Below the pieces are notes generated by a model. That model worked only from the letters and a program-made list of their open reading frames with translations, searched no databases and was not told where the DNA came from. From Clostridia bacterium (lineage in GTDB: Bacteria; Bacillota; Clostridia; Christensenellales; Aristaeellaceae), in contig JAFUWR010000242.1 in assembly GCA_017471125.1 (NCBI GenBank), forward strand, positions 1-10,176: DNA of 10,176 nt. Reading direction: 5' to 3'. Both the position numbers and the translations under genes were made by a program. Shown here piece by piece: positions 1 through 6,231 of this stretch (positions are counted from its first letter, which is position 1; every line of letters starts with the position of its first letter).

Positions 1-486
1 AGCGCCGCCCGGAAGGGGTACGCCGTCATCACCGGCGGCGAGCCGGGAGTGTCCCGGGCCGCGGCTGGCGTTGCCGACACCTGCGGCGGCAGCATCATCG
101 ACGTGGTGGGCGGCGACCTGCGGCGGCACATCCACCTCGACGGCATCGCCGAGCGCATCGCCACCGGGCGCGGCGCGGCGCTGTCGCTGGTGCACCCGGA
201 CGCCATGTTCACCGTGGTGCACGCCGCGGCACGGAACAAGGCGCTGTTCGCGCTGTCCGAGGCGGCGTTCATATTCAACACCGACGGGCGGCGCGGCGAG
301 ACGGGCCTGCTCCAAAACCGCGTCTGCAAGAACGTCTACGCCTGGGAGGGGTGCGACGCCAACCGCGGCCTGTTCGCCCACGGCGCGACGCCCTTCGGCC
401 CCCGGGCCGCGCTGGACTTCGACGCGCTGGAACAGCGGTGGCGCGTGGGCAGCGGGGAGCAGATGAGCATGTTCGATCTGTTATGA
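1..486 (+). CDS. DprA-like Rossmann-fold (SLOG superfamily) protein, C-terminal part
   Basis: The reading frame is open from base 1 to the TGA at 484-486, so the true start lies left of the window and 161 residues are visible. The visible part looks like the second half of a DprA/Smf-type Rossmann domain. It has a glycine-rich turn after a strand (VITGGEPGVSRAAAG, residues 9-23), then RNKALFALSEAAFIF (78-92) where DprA has its RNR-I-LS segment. A GET turn (99-101) stands where DprA has SG-x-T, followed by VYAWEG (112-117) and a final HGATPF (127-132). Known DprA proteins load RecA on single-stranded DNA in transformation. Many clostridial genomes also carry divergent DprA-like proteins of unknown role, and this one looks closer to those. 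The last eight residues, QMSMFDLL, resemble a beta-clamp-binding peptide. The gene is convergent with dapA across a shared hairpin. Fold assignment is fairly secure; function is not. Confidence 0.7.
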   Translation, partial: SAARKGYAVITGGEPGVSRAAAGVADTCGGSIIDVVGGDLRRHIHLDGIAERIATGRGAALSLVHPDAMFTVVHAAARNKALFALSEAAFIFNTDGRRGETGLLQNRVCKNVYAWEGCDANRGLFAHGATPFGPRAALDFDALEQRWRVGSGEQMSMFDLL

Positions 487-492
487 TGCTTG

Positions 493-519
493 AAGGGGCG
501 CTCGCATCGAGCGCCCCTT
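493..519. terminator. Bidirectional hairpin terminator between convergent genes
   Basis: A perfect 12-bp inverted repeat (arms 493-504 and 508-519, loop CAT) sits between the stop of the DprA-like gene (484-486) and the stop of dapA (522-524). The outer pairs are AAG/CTT, so each strand reads a GC-rich stem ending in TT, but neither strand has a long U-tract. Position and symmetry make it the likely terminator for both genes. Weak U-tracts mean termination could be incomplete. Confidence 0.75.
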
Positions 520-521
520 CG

Positions 522-1406
522 TCATATCAGTCCCAGCCGCTTCATCTCCCGGGCCAACAGCTCGGCCTTGTCCGCCGACAGCGGCGTCAGCGGGAGCCGC
601 AAGACCTCCTCGATCAGGCCCATGCGCCGAAGCGCGGCCTTGACCGGGATGGGACTGACCTCGCAAAACAGCAGCCGGATCAGCGGCAGCAGCCCCAGTT
701 GGAGCTCCAGCGCCTTGCGGGCGTCGCCCTGGAGCCACGCCGTCGCCATGTCGTGCATCTGCCGGGGCACCACGTTGGCCGCCACGGAGATGACGCCCCG
801 CGCGCCCAGCGCCATGGCGGGCACCACCTGGTCGTCGTTGCCGCAGTAGACCGCCACGCCCTCGCCGCAGGCGGCGGCCAGGTCCACCATCTGACGAAGG
901 TCCCCGGAGGCCTCCTTGACGGCGCACAGGTTCGGGTGTCGCGCCAGCGCCGCCACGGTCTCTGGCATCAGGTTGACCCCCGTCCGTCCCGGCACGTTGT
1001 ACATGATGACGGGCAGCTCCACCCGGTCGGCGATGGCGGTGAAGTGAGCCGCGAGCCCGGCCTGGCTGGCCTTGTTGTAGTAGGGCGTCACCACCAGCAG
1101 GCCGTCCGCGCCCAGGGTCTGGGCCTCCACGGACAGGCGGATGGCGGTACGGGTGTCGTTGGAGCCTGTGCCCACGATCACGGGCACCTTCCGCCCCGCC
1201 CGGGCCACCGCGCACTCGATGACGGCGGGCCGCTCGGCGTCGGTCACCGTGGACGGCTCCCCGGTGGTGCCCAGCACCACGAGCGCGTCCGCGCCCTCCT
1301 CCAATTGCCAGTCGATCAGGGCCTCCAGCGCGTCGTAGTCCACGCGATTGCCCTTGAAGGGCGTCACCAGCGCCGTGCCGACGCCGTAAAACAGCGCGTT
1401 CTGCAT
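522..1406 (-). CDS. dapA: 4-hydroxy-tetrahydrodipicolinate synthase (DapA)
   Basis: DapA condenses pyruvate with aspartate semialdehyde, the first committed step to diaminopimelate and lysine, in the cytoplasm. The full TIM-barrel signature is present. Numbered from the ATG at 1410-1412, it has GTTGEPST with the Thr-Thr pair at 49-50, Tyr111 in TPYYNK, YNVPGRTG with Tyr138 and Arg143, and the Schiff-base lysine Lys166 in AVKEASGD. Length (294-296 residues) is normal for the family. Two in-frame ATGs exist, at 1410-1412 and 1404-1406. I choose the second: GGAGG (complement of 1414-1418) lies 7 nt before it but only 1 nt before the first, and MQNALFYGVGTALVTPF fits the usual DapA N-terminus. 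It is the last gene of a four-gene operon, 51 nt after the GNAT gene. Its ribosome-binding site lies inside a 12-bp hairpin (1410-1444). Confidence 0.96.
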   Translation of the reverse strand: MQNALFYGVGTALVTPFKGNRVDYDALEALIDWQLEEGADALVVLGTTGEPSTVTDAERPAVIECAVARAGRKVPVIVGTGSNDTRTAIRLSVEAQTLGADGLLVVTPYYNKASQAGLAAHFTAIADRVELPVIMYNVPGRTGVNLMPETVAALARHPNLCAVKEASGDLRQMVDLAAACGEGVAVYCGNDDQVVPAMALGARGVISVAANVVPRQMHDMATAWLQGDARKALELQLGLLPLIRLLFCEVSPIPVKAALRRMGLIEEVLRLPLTPLSADKAELLAREMKRLGLI

Positions 1407-1409
1407 AAG

Positions 1410-1444
1410 CATCCCTCCCCGGCCATTCTATGCGGGGAGGGATG
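1410..1444 (-). promoter_or_regulatory. Hairpin covering the dapA ribosome-binding site
   Basis: Bases 1410-1421 and 1433-1444 form a perfect 12-bp inverted repeat with an 11-nt loop. In the minus-strand mRNA the 3' arm contains the dapA Shine-Dalgarno (GGGGAGGG) and ends 3 nt before the chosen ATG. The 5' arm begins 13 nt after the GNAT stop codon. No U-run follows, so it does not look like a terminator. The geometry suggests the dapA site is closed when the RNA folds freely and opened when a ribosome reaches the end of the upstream gene. The inverted repeat is seen directly; the regulatory role is inferred. Confidence 0.7.
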
Positions 1445-1457
1445 TTCGCTATGTCGT

Positions 1458-2264
1458 TCAAGGGTTGATGTCGATGCCGGGGTAGCGCATCAGCAGCTCC
1501 GTCTGCTTGAAGCCCATCTTCTCCATCATCCGAAGCACGTGGGGGATGCGTACCCGCACGCTGGCCTCGGCCACGAACAGCCGCGCCTTCTCGAATTCCT
1601 CGCAGGCCAGGCCCAGCATGCAGCAGCCCACACCCATGCGCCGCCAGCGCTTGGCGGTCTGGATGTAGCCGACGATGCCGGTGTAGCCCTCCTGCCAGAT
1701 CAGTATCTCCCCGGCCATGCCCGTGGGGGACACGGTCAGTATGCGCATGAAGCCCGGCCGATTGATGAATGTCCGAAGCCACTCGAAGTCGTGGGCGGTG
1801 TTGTACAATTCATTGTAGCGCTCCAGGAAGAACTTCTGCTCCATCGGGTCGCTCAGGTCGTCCCGCACCACCACGCAGCCCGCGGGCAGGCGGTAGTCCG
1901 CGTCGCAGGGCAGCTTCGCCTGGAGCTTCACCAGCCCGTCGTTGTCCTTGAAGCCCATGGGCCGCAGGGCTTCGAGCGTGGCCTCGTCGTCCGGGTCGCA
2001 GCGGGTGTAGATGCGGGAAAACTTGCCCGACTGGGCGCAGATGGCCCGGGCCCGGGCGATGGACGCGCCCAGCAGCTCGTCCGGCAGCGGCTCGCCCTCC
2101 AGGTGCAGCCGCACCTGCATGGGCCGCGCCGGGAACAGCGCCGGGTTGTCGTCGGAGTAGATGGTGCAGGCGCTCAACTGGCTGCCGGTCACGTCGTCGA
2201 CGGCCACAAAGGTGTTTTCGATGGGCTGCCCGTCCACGGGCGCCTTGGCGTGTCGAAGCATCAT
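1458..2264 (-). CDS. GNAT-family N-acetyltransferase, probably tandem-domain
   Basis: This protein of 268 residues probably transfers an acyl group from acetyl-CoA to an amine; the substrate is unknown. The C-terminal half carries the acetyl-CoA pyrophosphate-binding motif R-x-x-G-x-G (RRMGVG, residues 208-213), preceded by strand residues GIVGYIQTA (196-204). It is followed by a motif-B-like helix and MGF turn (RMMEKMGF, 245-252). The N-terminal half looks like a worn second GNAT unit. It has a helix ELLGASIARARAI (63-75) and a matching LRPMGF turn (100-105) but no clear R-x-x-G-x-G motif, so only the C-terminal half should bind acetyl-CoA. The start at 2264 has GAGAGG about 8 nt upstream; the adjacent ATG at 2259-2261 is equally in frame. 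The gene lies 33 nt after the GuaA-like gene and 51 nt before dapA in the same operon. Confidence 0.85.
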   Translation of the reverse strand: MMLRHAKAPVDGQPIENTFVAVDDVTGSQLSACTIYSDDNPALFPARPMQVRLHLEGEPLPDELLGASIARARAICAQSGKFSRIYTRCDPDDEATLEALRPMGFKDNDGLVKLQAKLPCDADYRLPAGCVVVRDDLSDPMEQKFFLERYNELYNTAHDFEWLRTFINRPGFMRILTVSPTGMAGEILIWQEGYTGIVGYIQTAKRWRRMGVGCCMLGLACEEFEKARLFVAEASVRVRIPHVLRMMEKMGFKQTELLMRYPGIDINP

Positions 2265-2297
2265 GACGCTTACCTCTCTTGTGCAAATGCGGTCGGT

Positions 2298-3767
2298 TCA
2301 ACCCCACTCGATGTCGGTGTTGTCGCAGGGGGAGATGTCGTAGGCCACCCGGTCGATGCCGGGGACCTCGGCGATGATGCGCCCCGCCACGCGGTCCAGC
2401 AGGTCGTAGGGCAGCTTGCCCACGGTGTAGCCGCTGACGCCCTGCTCGGTCACGGCGCGGAGCACGCAGGCGTACTCGCGGGTGTACTGGCCGTCCCGAC
2501 GGCCGGGGGTGCGGGTATCGTCCAGCACGGCGAAGTACTGGGTCAGCCGCTTGTCCTGGCCGGAGAGCATGATCTCCTCCCGGAAGATGGCGTCCGCGTG
2601 CCGCAGGAGCTTGAGCTTCTCCGCGGTGACCTCGCCCATGCAGCGTATGGCGAGGCCCGGGCCGGGGAAGGGCTGGCGGGCGGTCAGCGTCCGGGGCAGG
2701 CCCAGCAGCTCGCCCAACTGCCGCACCTCGTCCTTGAACAGCATCCGTATCGGCTCCAAGCGCTTGCCGGGGTCGAAGCGCCGGGCGTAGACCTCATCCG
2801 CCGCGCCGCCGACCAACAGGTCCGAGTAGATGGTGCCCTCCACGAAGAACTCCGCCTCGGGATGGGCCTGGCCCACCTCGGTGAGTATGGCCATGTATTC
2901 CTCGTAGACGGCGCGGCGCTTCTCCACGGGGTCTGTAAGCCCCTTCAGGCGCTCCATGAAGCGCTCCCGGGCGTCCACCCGTATGAGCTTCAGGGAAAGC
3001 TCCCCGTCGAAGGTGTTGTAGACCAGCTCCGGCTCGCCTGCGCGGAGCAGGCCGTTGTCGATGAACACGCAGGTCAGCCGGTCGCCGATGGCCCGGCGCA
3101 TCAGCATCGCGCAGGCCGAGGAATCCACGCCGCCGGAGATCGCCATCAGCGCGCGGCCGTCGCCGACCCGGTCCTGGATGAACCTCGTCTCCTCCTCGAT
3201 GAAGTCCGCGATGGTCCATATGGGCGTGCAGCCGCAGATCTTCTCGGCGAAGTTGGAGAGTATGACCGCGCCGTCGGGGTCGTTGGACTCGGCGTAGAAT
3301 TGGAGCCCGTAGAGCCTGCGCCCAAGGTCGGCGAAGGCGGGGGAGTAGCCCTCGAGGGTGGTGGCGATGGACTGGAACCCGTCGGGCAGCGCGAAGCCGT
3401 CCACGCGGGTGAAGTACCGGTCGGACTCGCTCAACTGGTCGAACAGCGGGCAGGGCTGGAAGGTGATCTGGCTGGCCTGGTTCTCGAGAAGCACGCCCTC
3501 GGACACCGCGCCGCAGGCCTCGATCATCCGCCGCGCCGCGCCGCCCAGGGCCAGCACCGGCACGCCCAGGTCGAGCGCCGCCCTGGGGAAGGGCTTCTCG
3601 TTCTCGCCCACCACCAGTATGCCCCGGGGCGACTTGCGCTCGAACAGCGCCGGGTCCGCGCCGAGGGACATGATCTCGGTGTAATAGCGCTGGTTGCGCA
3701 GCTTGCGGGCCATCTCGATGGCCTCCGGCCCGCCGGAATCCAGCACCAGTATGAAGTCGTTGTCCAT
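2298..3767 (-). CDS. guaA: GuaA-like GMP synthase with a degenerate glutamine amidotransferase domain
   Basis: Typical GuaA uses glutamine-derived ammonia and ATP to turn XMP into GMP. The order here is N-terminal amidotransferase-like domain (about 1-175), ATP pyrophosphatase (about 190-380) and C-terminal dimerisation domain (about 380-489). The P-loop SGGVDSS (211-217), VFIDNGLLR (234-242), VDARERF (264-270), LFKDEVRQLG (343-352) and PFPGPGLAIR (366-375) are well conserved. The amidotransferase part keeps overall length and spacing but has no catalytic cysteine: the GICYG nucleophile elbow reads ALGGA (73-77). The usual His-Pro-Glu reads Tyr158-Ala-Glu160. The KSHHNVGG segment after GTIYSD is replaced, and the C-terminal KPPxTIEWE reads CDNTDIEWG. 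At 489 residues it is somewhat shorter than typical GuaA (510-525). The start has a perfect GGAGG about 7 nt upstream, and the MazG-like gene ends 14 nt before it. It may be an ammonia-dependent GMP synthase or a paralogue with another substrate. Family membership is secure; the reaction is not. Confidence 0.85.
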   Translation of the reverse strand: MDNDFILVLDSGGPEAIEMARKLRNQRYYTEIMSLGADPALFERKSPRGILVVGENEKPFPRAALDLGVPVLALGGAARRMIEACGAVSEGVLLENQASQITFQPCPLFDQLSESDRYFTRVDGFALPDGFQSIATTLEGYSPAFADLGRRLYGLQFYAESNDPDGAVILSNFAEKICGCTPIWTIADFIEEETRFIQDRVGDGRALMAISGGVDSSACAMLMRRAIGDRLTCVFIDNGLLRAGEPELVYNTFDGELSLKLIRVDARERFMERLKGLTDPVEKRRAVYEEYMAILTEVGQAHPEAEFFVEGTIYSDLLVGGAADEVYARRFDPGKRLEPIRMLFKDEVRQLGELLGLPRTLTARQPFPGPGLAIRCMGEVTAEKLKLLRHADAIFREEIMLSGQDKRLTQYFAVLDDTRTPGRRDGQYTREYACVLRAVTEQGVSGYTVGKLPYDLLDRVAGRIIAEVPGIDRVAYDISPCDNTDIEWG

Positions 3768-3781
3768 GATGTCCTCCTCCG

Positions 3782-4138
3782 CTAACGCTTGGGGTCAAAT
3801 GGCTTGGGCGGGCGATGGTCCACGATGTCGATCTTGCGTATGACCTGCTCGGTGATGTCGATGCCCAGGGTGCGGGTCAATTGGAGCCCGTACATCATCA
3901 CGTCGGCGAACTCCTCGGCGATCAGCGCCACCCGCTCCGGGTCGCGCCCCTCCATGAGCGCCACGACGTTCTCCTTATCCAGCCACTGGAAGTGCTCCAA
4001 CAGCTCGGACATTTCCACCGTCATTGCCATGGCCACGTGCTGCGGGTCCTGTACGCCCTCGACGCCCCAGCCCTTGCGCAGGCAGAGCTGGTGCACCTGC
4101 TCCTTCAATTCGCTGATCGTGGTGACCTGGTCGTTCAT
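3782..4138 (-). CDS. MazG-like all-alpha nucleotide pyrophosphohydrolase
   Basis: This is a 118-residue single-domain protein of the MazG / RS21-C6 (dCTP pyrophosphatase-like) group, which hydrolyses (d)NTPs to monophosphate and pyrophosphate and helps clean the nucleotide pool. The metal-binding signature E-x-x-E ... E-x-x-D is present as Glu42/Glu45 (VEMSELLEHFQWL, 41-53) and Glu76/Asp79 (EEFADVMMYGLQL, 75-87). The N-terminal helix and KGWGVEGVQDPQHVAMAM (22-39) match the substrate-side region of the family. The C-terminus KIDIVDHRPPKPFDPKR departs from the usual N-x-x-KYP ending. GGAGG lies 5 nt before the ATG. It is the first gene of the operon, transcribed from the promoter at 4169-4197. 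Substrate preference cannot be read from sequence. Confidence 0.88.
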   Translation of the reverse strand: MNDQVTTISELKEQVHQLCLRKGWGVEGVQDPQHVAMAMTVEMSELLEHFQWLDKENVVALMEGRDPERVALIAEEFADVMMYGLQLTRTLGIDITEQVIRKIDIVDHRPPKPFDPKR

Positions 4139-4168
4139 AGCTGCCTCCGAAACATATTGCTACCGTAT

Positions 4169-4197
4169 ATTATAGCATATATTCACGGAATATGCAA
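4169..4197 (-). promoter_or_regulatory. Sigma-A promoter of the mazG-like/guaA/GNAT/dapA operon
   Basis: On the minus strand, TTGCAT (complement of 4192-4197), a 17-nt spacer and a perfect TATAAT (complement of 4169-4174) are present. TG one base before the -10 makes it an extended -10 element. Transcription should start near 4162, giving a leader of about 24 nt to the ATG at 4138. The -35 box matches TTGACA only in its first three bases, so the extended -10 probably carries most of the strength. Confidence 0.8.
4179..4193. promoter_or_regulatory. Palindrome inside the operon promoter, possible operator
   Basis: ATATTC-ACG-GAATAT is a perfect 6-bp inverted repeat with a 3-bp centre. It lies in the spacer between the -35 and -10 boxes of the minus-strand promoter, with GCAT/ATGC flanks extending it imperfectly. 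A dimeric repressor bound here would block that promoter. In an AT-rich stretch such a repeat could also arise by chance. Confidence 0.4.
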
Positions 4198-4213
4198 ATA
4201 TGCAAATGCAAAC
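4192..4213. repeat. Short tandem repeat ATGCAAAT between divergent promoters
   Basis: ATGCAAAT occurs twice head to tail (4192-4199, 4200-4207), followed by an overlapping TGCAAAC (4207-4213). It overlaps the -35 box of the minus-strand promoter and lies just upstream of the parE promoter. This could be a regulator-binding array or simply slipped AT-rich sequence. Confidence 0.6.
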
Positions 4214-4232
4214 AGAATTAACCTTCATGGTG

Positions 4233-4238
4233 TATAAT
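4233..4238 (+). promoter_or_regulatory. -10 box of the parE-parC promoter
   Basis: A perfect TATAAT lies 31 nt before the parE start codon, so transcription would begin near 4245 and leave a leader of about 25 nt. No good -35 hexamer is visible at 16-18 nt spacing (4210-4215 reads AAACAG). The promoter is therefore either weak or activator-assisted. The TATAAT itself is the main support. Confidence 0.6.
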
Positions 4239-4269
4239 TGTAGGGAATATGCAGAGAGCGGAGGAAGCT

Positions 4270-6228
4270 ATGGCGAAGGAATATACCGCCCGCGACATAC
4301 AGGTGCTGGAGGGGCTGGACGCGGTTCGCATGCGCCCGGGCATGTACATCGGCTCCACGGGCGCGCGGGGGCTCCATCATATGATATGGGAGATCGTGGA
4401 CAACGCCATCGACGAGGCGGCCAACGGCTACGCCACGGAGATCACCGTGACGCTGAAAAAGGACGGTTCCTGCGAGGTCACGGACAACGGCCGCGGCATC
4501 CCGGTGGACATCCATCCCAAGCTGGGCGTGTCGGCGGTGGAGGTGGTCTACACCCAGCTCCACGCGGGCGGCAAATTCAACGACAAGAACTACGCCTATT
4601 CCGGCGGCTTGCACGGGGTGGGCGCGTCGGTGGTGAACGCCCTGTCCGAATGGGTGACCGTGGACGTGTACAAGGATTACAGCCACTATTTCGTGCGCTT
4701 CGAGTCCGTCATGGACCCCAAGACCAAGAAGATCATGAGCGGCCACACCGTCGCGCCCCTTGAGAAGGTGGGCAACACACGAAAGCGCGGCACGCAGGTG
4801 TGCTTCATGCCCGACCGGCGCGTGTTCGAGGACGTGCGCTTCAACGGCGACACCGTGCGGCGTCGGGTGCAGGAGCTGGCGTACCTGAACAAAGGCGTCA
4901 AGTTCATCTTCACCGACGAGCGGGTGAAGGACCCGGATCAGCGCACCCAGACCTACTGCTACGAGGGCGGCATGGCCGATTTCGTCAGGTACTTGAACGC
5001 CGACAAGAACCCCATCACCGAGCCCATCGTGTTCGAGGCCACCAAGGACGGCACCCTGGTGCGCGTGGCGATCCAGTACACCGACGGGTATACGGACAAC
5101 ATCTATTCCTACGTCAACAACGTGCCCACCCCCGAGGGCGGCACCCACGAGATCGGCTTCAAGACCGCCGTCACCAAGGCGTTCAACGACTTCGCCCGCC
5201 GCGCCGGTATCCTCAAGGAAAAGGACAACAACCTGGCCGGCGACGACTTCCGCGAGGGCATGACCGCGGTGGTGTACGCGGGCGTCAAGAACCCGCAGTT
5301 CGAGGGCCAGACCAAGGGCAGGCTGGGCAACACCGAGGTGCGCCCGGTGTACGAGGCGGTGTGCCTGGAGCAGTTGTCCATCTATCTGGACGACCTCAAG
5401 AACCAGGACTTCGCCCAGGCCATCGTGCAGAAGGCCGTCAAGGCCGCGAAGGTGCGCGAGGCGGCGCGCAAGGCCCGGGACATCGCCCGTCAGGCGGGCC
5501 AGTTGGAGGCCGCGCCGCTGGTGGGCAAGCTCTCAAGCTGCACGGGCCGCAACGCCGCGCTCAACGAGCTGTTCATCGTGGAGGGCGACTCGGCCGGCGG
5601 CTCCGCCAAGCAGGGCCGCGACCGGCGCTTCCAGGCGATATTGCCCCTGCGCGGCAAGCCGCTGAACGTGGAGAAGAAGAAGCTGGACCAGGTGCTCCAA
5701 AACGAGGAGTTCCGCTCCATCATCACGGCGCTGGGCACCGGCATCGGCGAGGAGTTCAATATATCGAAGCTCAAATACAACCGGGTCATCATCCTCTCGG
5801 ACGCGGACCAGGACGGCGCGCACATCCGGGCCATACTGCTGACCTTCTTCTACCGCCACATGCGGGAGTTGATCACCGACGGCCACGTCTACATCGGCAT
5901 GCCGCCGCTCTACAAGGTCGCCAAAGGGACCAAGACCCTTTACTGCTACGACGACAACGCCCTGCCCGCGGCCATCAAGTCGGTGGGGAAGGGCTACACG
6001 CTCCAGCGCTACAAGGGCCTGGGCGAGATGAATCCGGAGCAGCTCTGGGAGACCACGCTCAACCCCGACGGGCGCAAGCTGATGCGCGTGGGCATCGAGG
6101 ACCTGATGGAGGTGGAGCGCAAGGTGACCGTGCTGATGGGCGACAAGGTGGAGCCCCGGCGCGAGTACATCAGCCGCTACGCCAACTTCAACAAAGAGGA
6201 CAACTTCGTGCCGGTGACAGGAGAGTAA
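4270..6228 (+). CDS. parE: Type IIA topoisomerase ATPase subunit (ParE, topoisomerase IV subunit B; GyrB possible)
   Basis: This is a 652-residue ATPase subunit of a DNA topoisomerase that passes one duplex through another. The GHKL ATPase domain has the likely catalytic Glu41 with Asp44-Asn45 (EIVDNAIDEA), DNGRGIP (72-78) and GGLHGVGAS (112-120). The transducer domain follows. The TOPRIM domain shows EGDSAGGSA from Glu438 and the metal-binding DADQDG (511-516). The conserved C-terminal RYKGLGEMN starts at 580. Stretches such as GARGLHHMIWEIVDN and MEVERKVTVLMGDKVEPRR resemble Firmicute ParE, while the middle resembles GyrB, so the gyrase/topo IV call rests partly on the partner gene. I start at 4270 because GGAGG (4260-4264) is 5 nt upstream. 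The in-frame ATG at 4249 has no comparable site and lies almost at the predicted transcription start. The partner gene follows after 3 nt. Confidence 0.93.
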   Translation: MAKEYTARDIQVLEGLDAVRMRPGMYIGSTGARGLHHMIWEIVDNAIDEAANGYATEITVTLKKDGSCEVTDNGRGIPVDIHPKLGVSAVEVVYTQLHAGGKFNDKNYAYSGGLHGVGASVVNALSEWVTVDVYKDYSHYFVRFESVMDPKTKKIMSGHTVAPLEKVGNTRKRGTQVCFMPDRRVFEDVRFNGDTVRRRVQELAYLNKGVKFIFTDERVKDPDQRTQTYCYEGGMADFVRYLNADKNPITEPIVFEATKDGTLVRVAIQYTDGYTDNIYSYVNNVPTPEGGTHEIGFKTAVTKAFNDFARRAGILKEKDNNLAGDDFREGMTAVVYAGVKNPQFEGQTKGRLGNTEVRPVYEAVCLEQLSIYLDDLKNQDFAQAIVQKAVKAAKVREAARKARDIARQAGQLEAAPLVGKLSSCTGRNAALNELFIVEGDSAGGSAKQGRDRRFQAILPLRGKPLNVEKKKLDQVLQNEEFRSIITALGTGIGEEFNISKLKYNRVIILSDADQDGAHIRAILLTFFYRHMRELITDGHVYIGMPPLYKVAKGTKTLYCYDDNALPAAIKSVGKGYTLQRYKGLGEMNPEQLWETTLNPDGRKLMRVGIEDLMEVERKVTVLMGDKVEPRREYISRYANFNKEDNFVPVTGE

Positions 6229-6231
6229 AGC

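Noticed and set aside
1410..1444. Reading the hairpin before dapA as a Rho-independent terminator of the GNAT gene
   Set aside because: The stem is followed by CTT-ATG and coding sequence, not a U-run, and its 3' arm is the dapA ribosome-binding site.
1407..1457. A lysine riboswitch or T-box ahead of dapA
   Set aside because: The gap is only 51 nt, far too short for either element, and shows only the single hairpin.
2298..3767. A frameshift or sequencing error explaining the degenerate amidotransferase domain of the GuaA-like protein
   Set aside because: The domain stays in frame with conserved landmarks on both sides of each lost motif (PVL before the elbow, GLQF before the HPE site). The changes are scattered substitutions, not a shifted block.
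351..3785. A 1,144-codon open frame on the plus strand across the whole minus-strand operon
   Set aside because: It is antisense to dapA, the GNAT gene and the GuaA-like gene, all of which have family motifs and ribosome-binding sites. Its translation is low-complexity, His/Gly/Val/Leu-rich with no domain. Such stop-free frames are expected opposite GC-rich coding sequence.
4192..4213. The ATGCAAAT repeats as a CRISPR array or as replication-origin iterons
   Set aside because: Units are only 8 bp, have no spacers and number two to three. No DnaA boxes or dnaA/dnaN genes are visible nearby, so a gyrB-like gene alone does not indicate oriC.
4249..4269. An upstream ATG giving parE seven extra N-terminal residues
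   Set aside because: It lies about 4 nt after the predicted transcription start, without a good ribosome-binding site. The ATG at 4270 has GGAGG at ideal distance and gives the usual family N-terminus.
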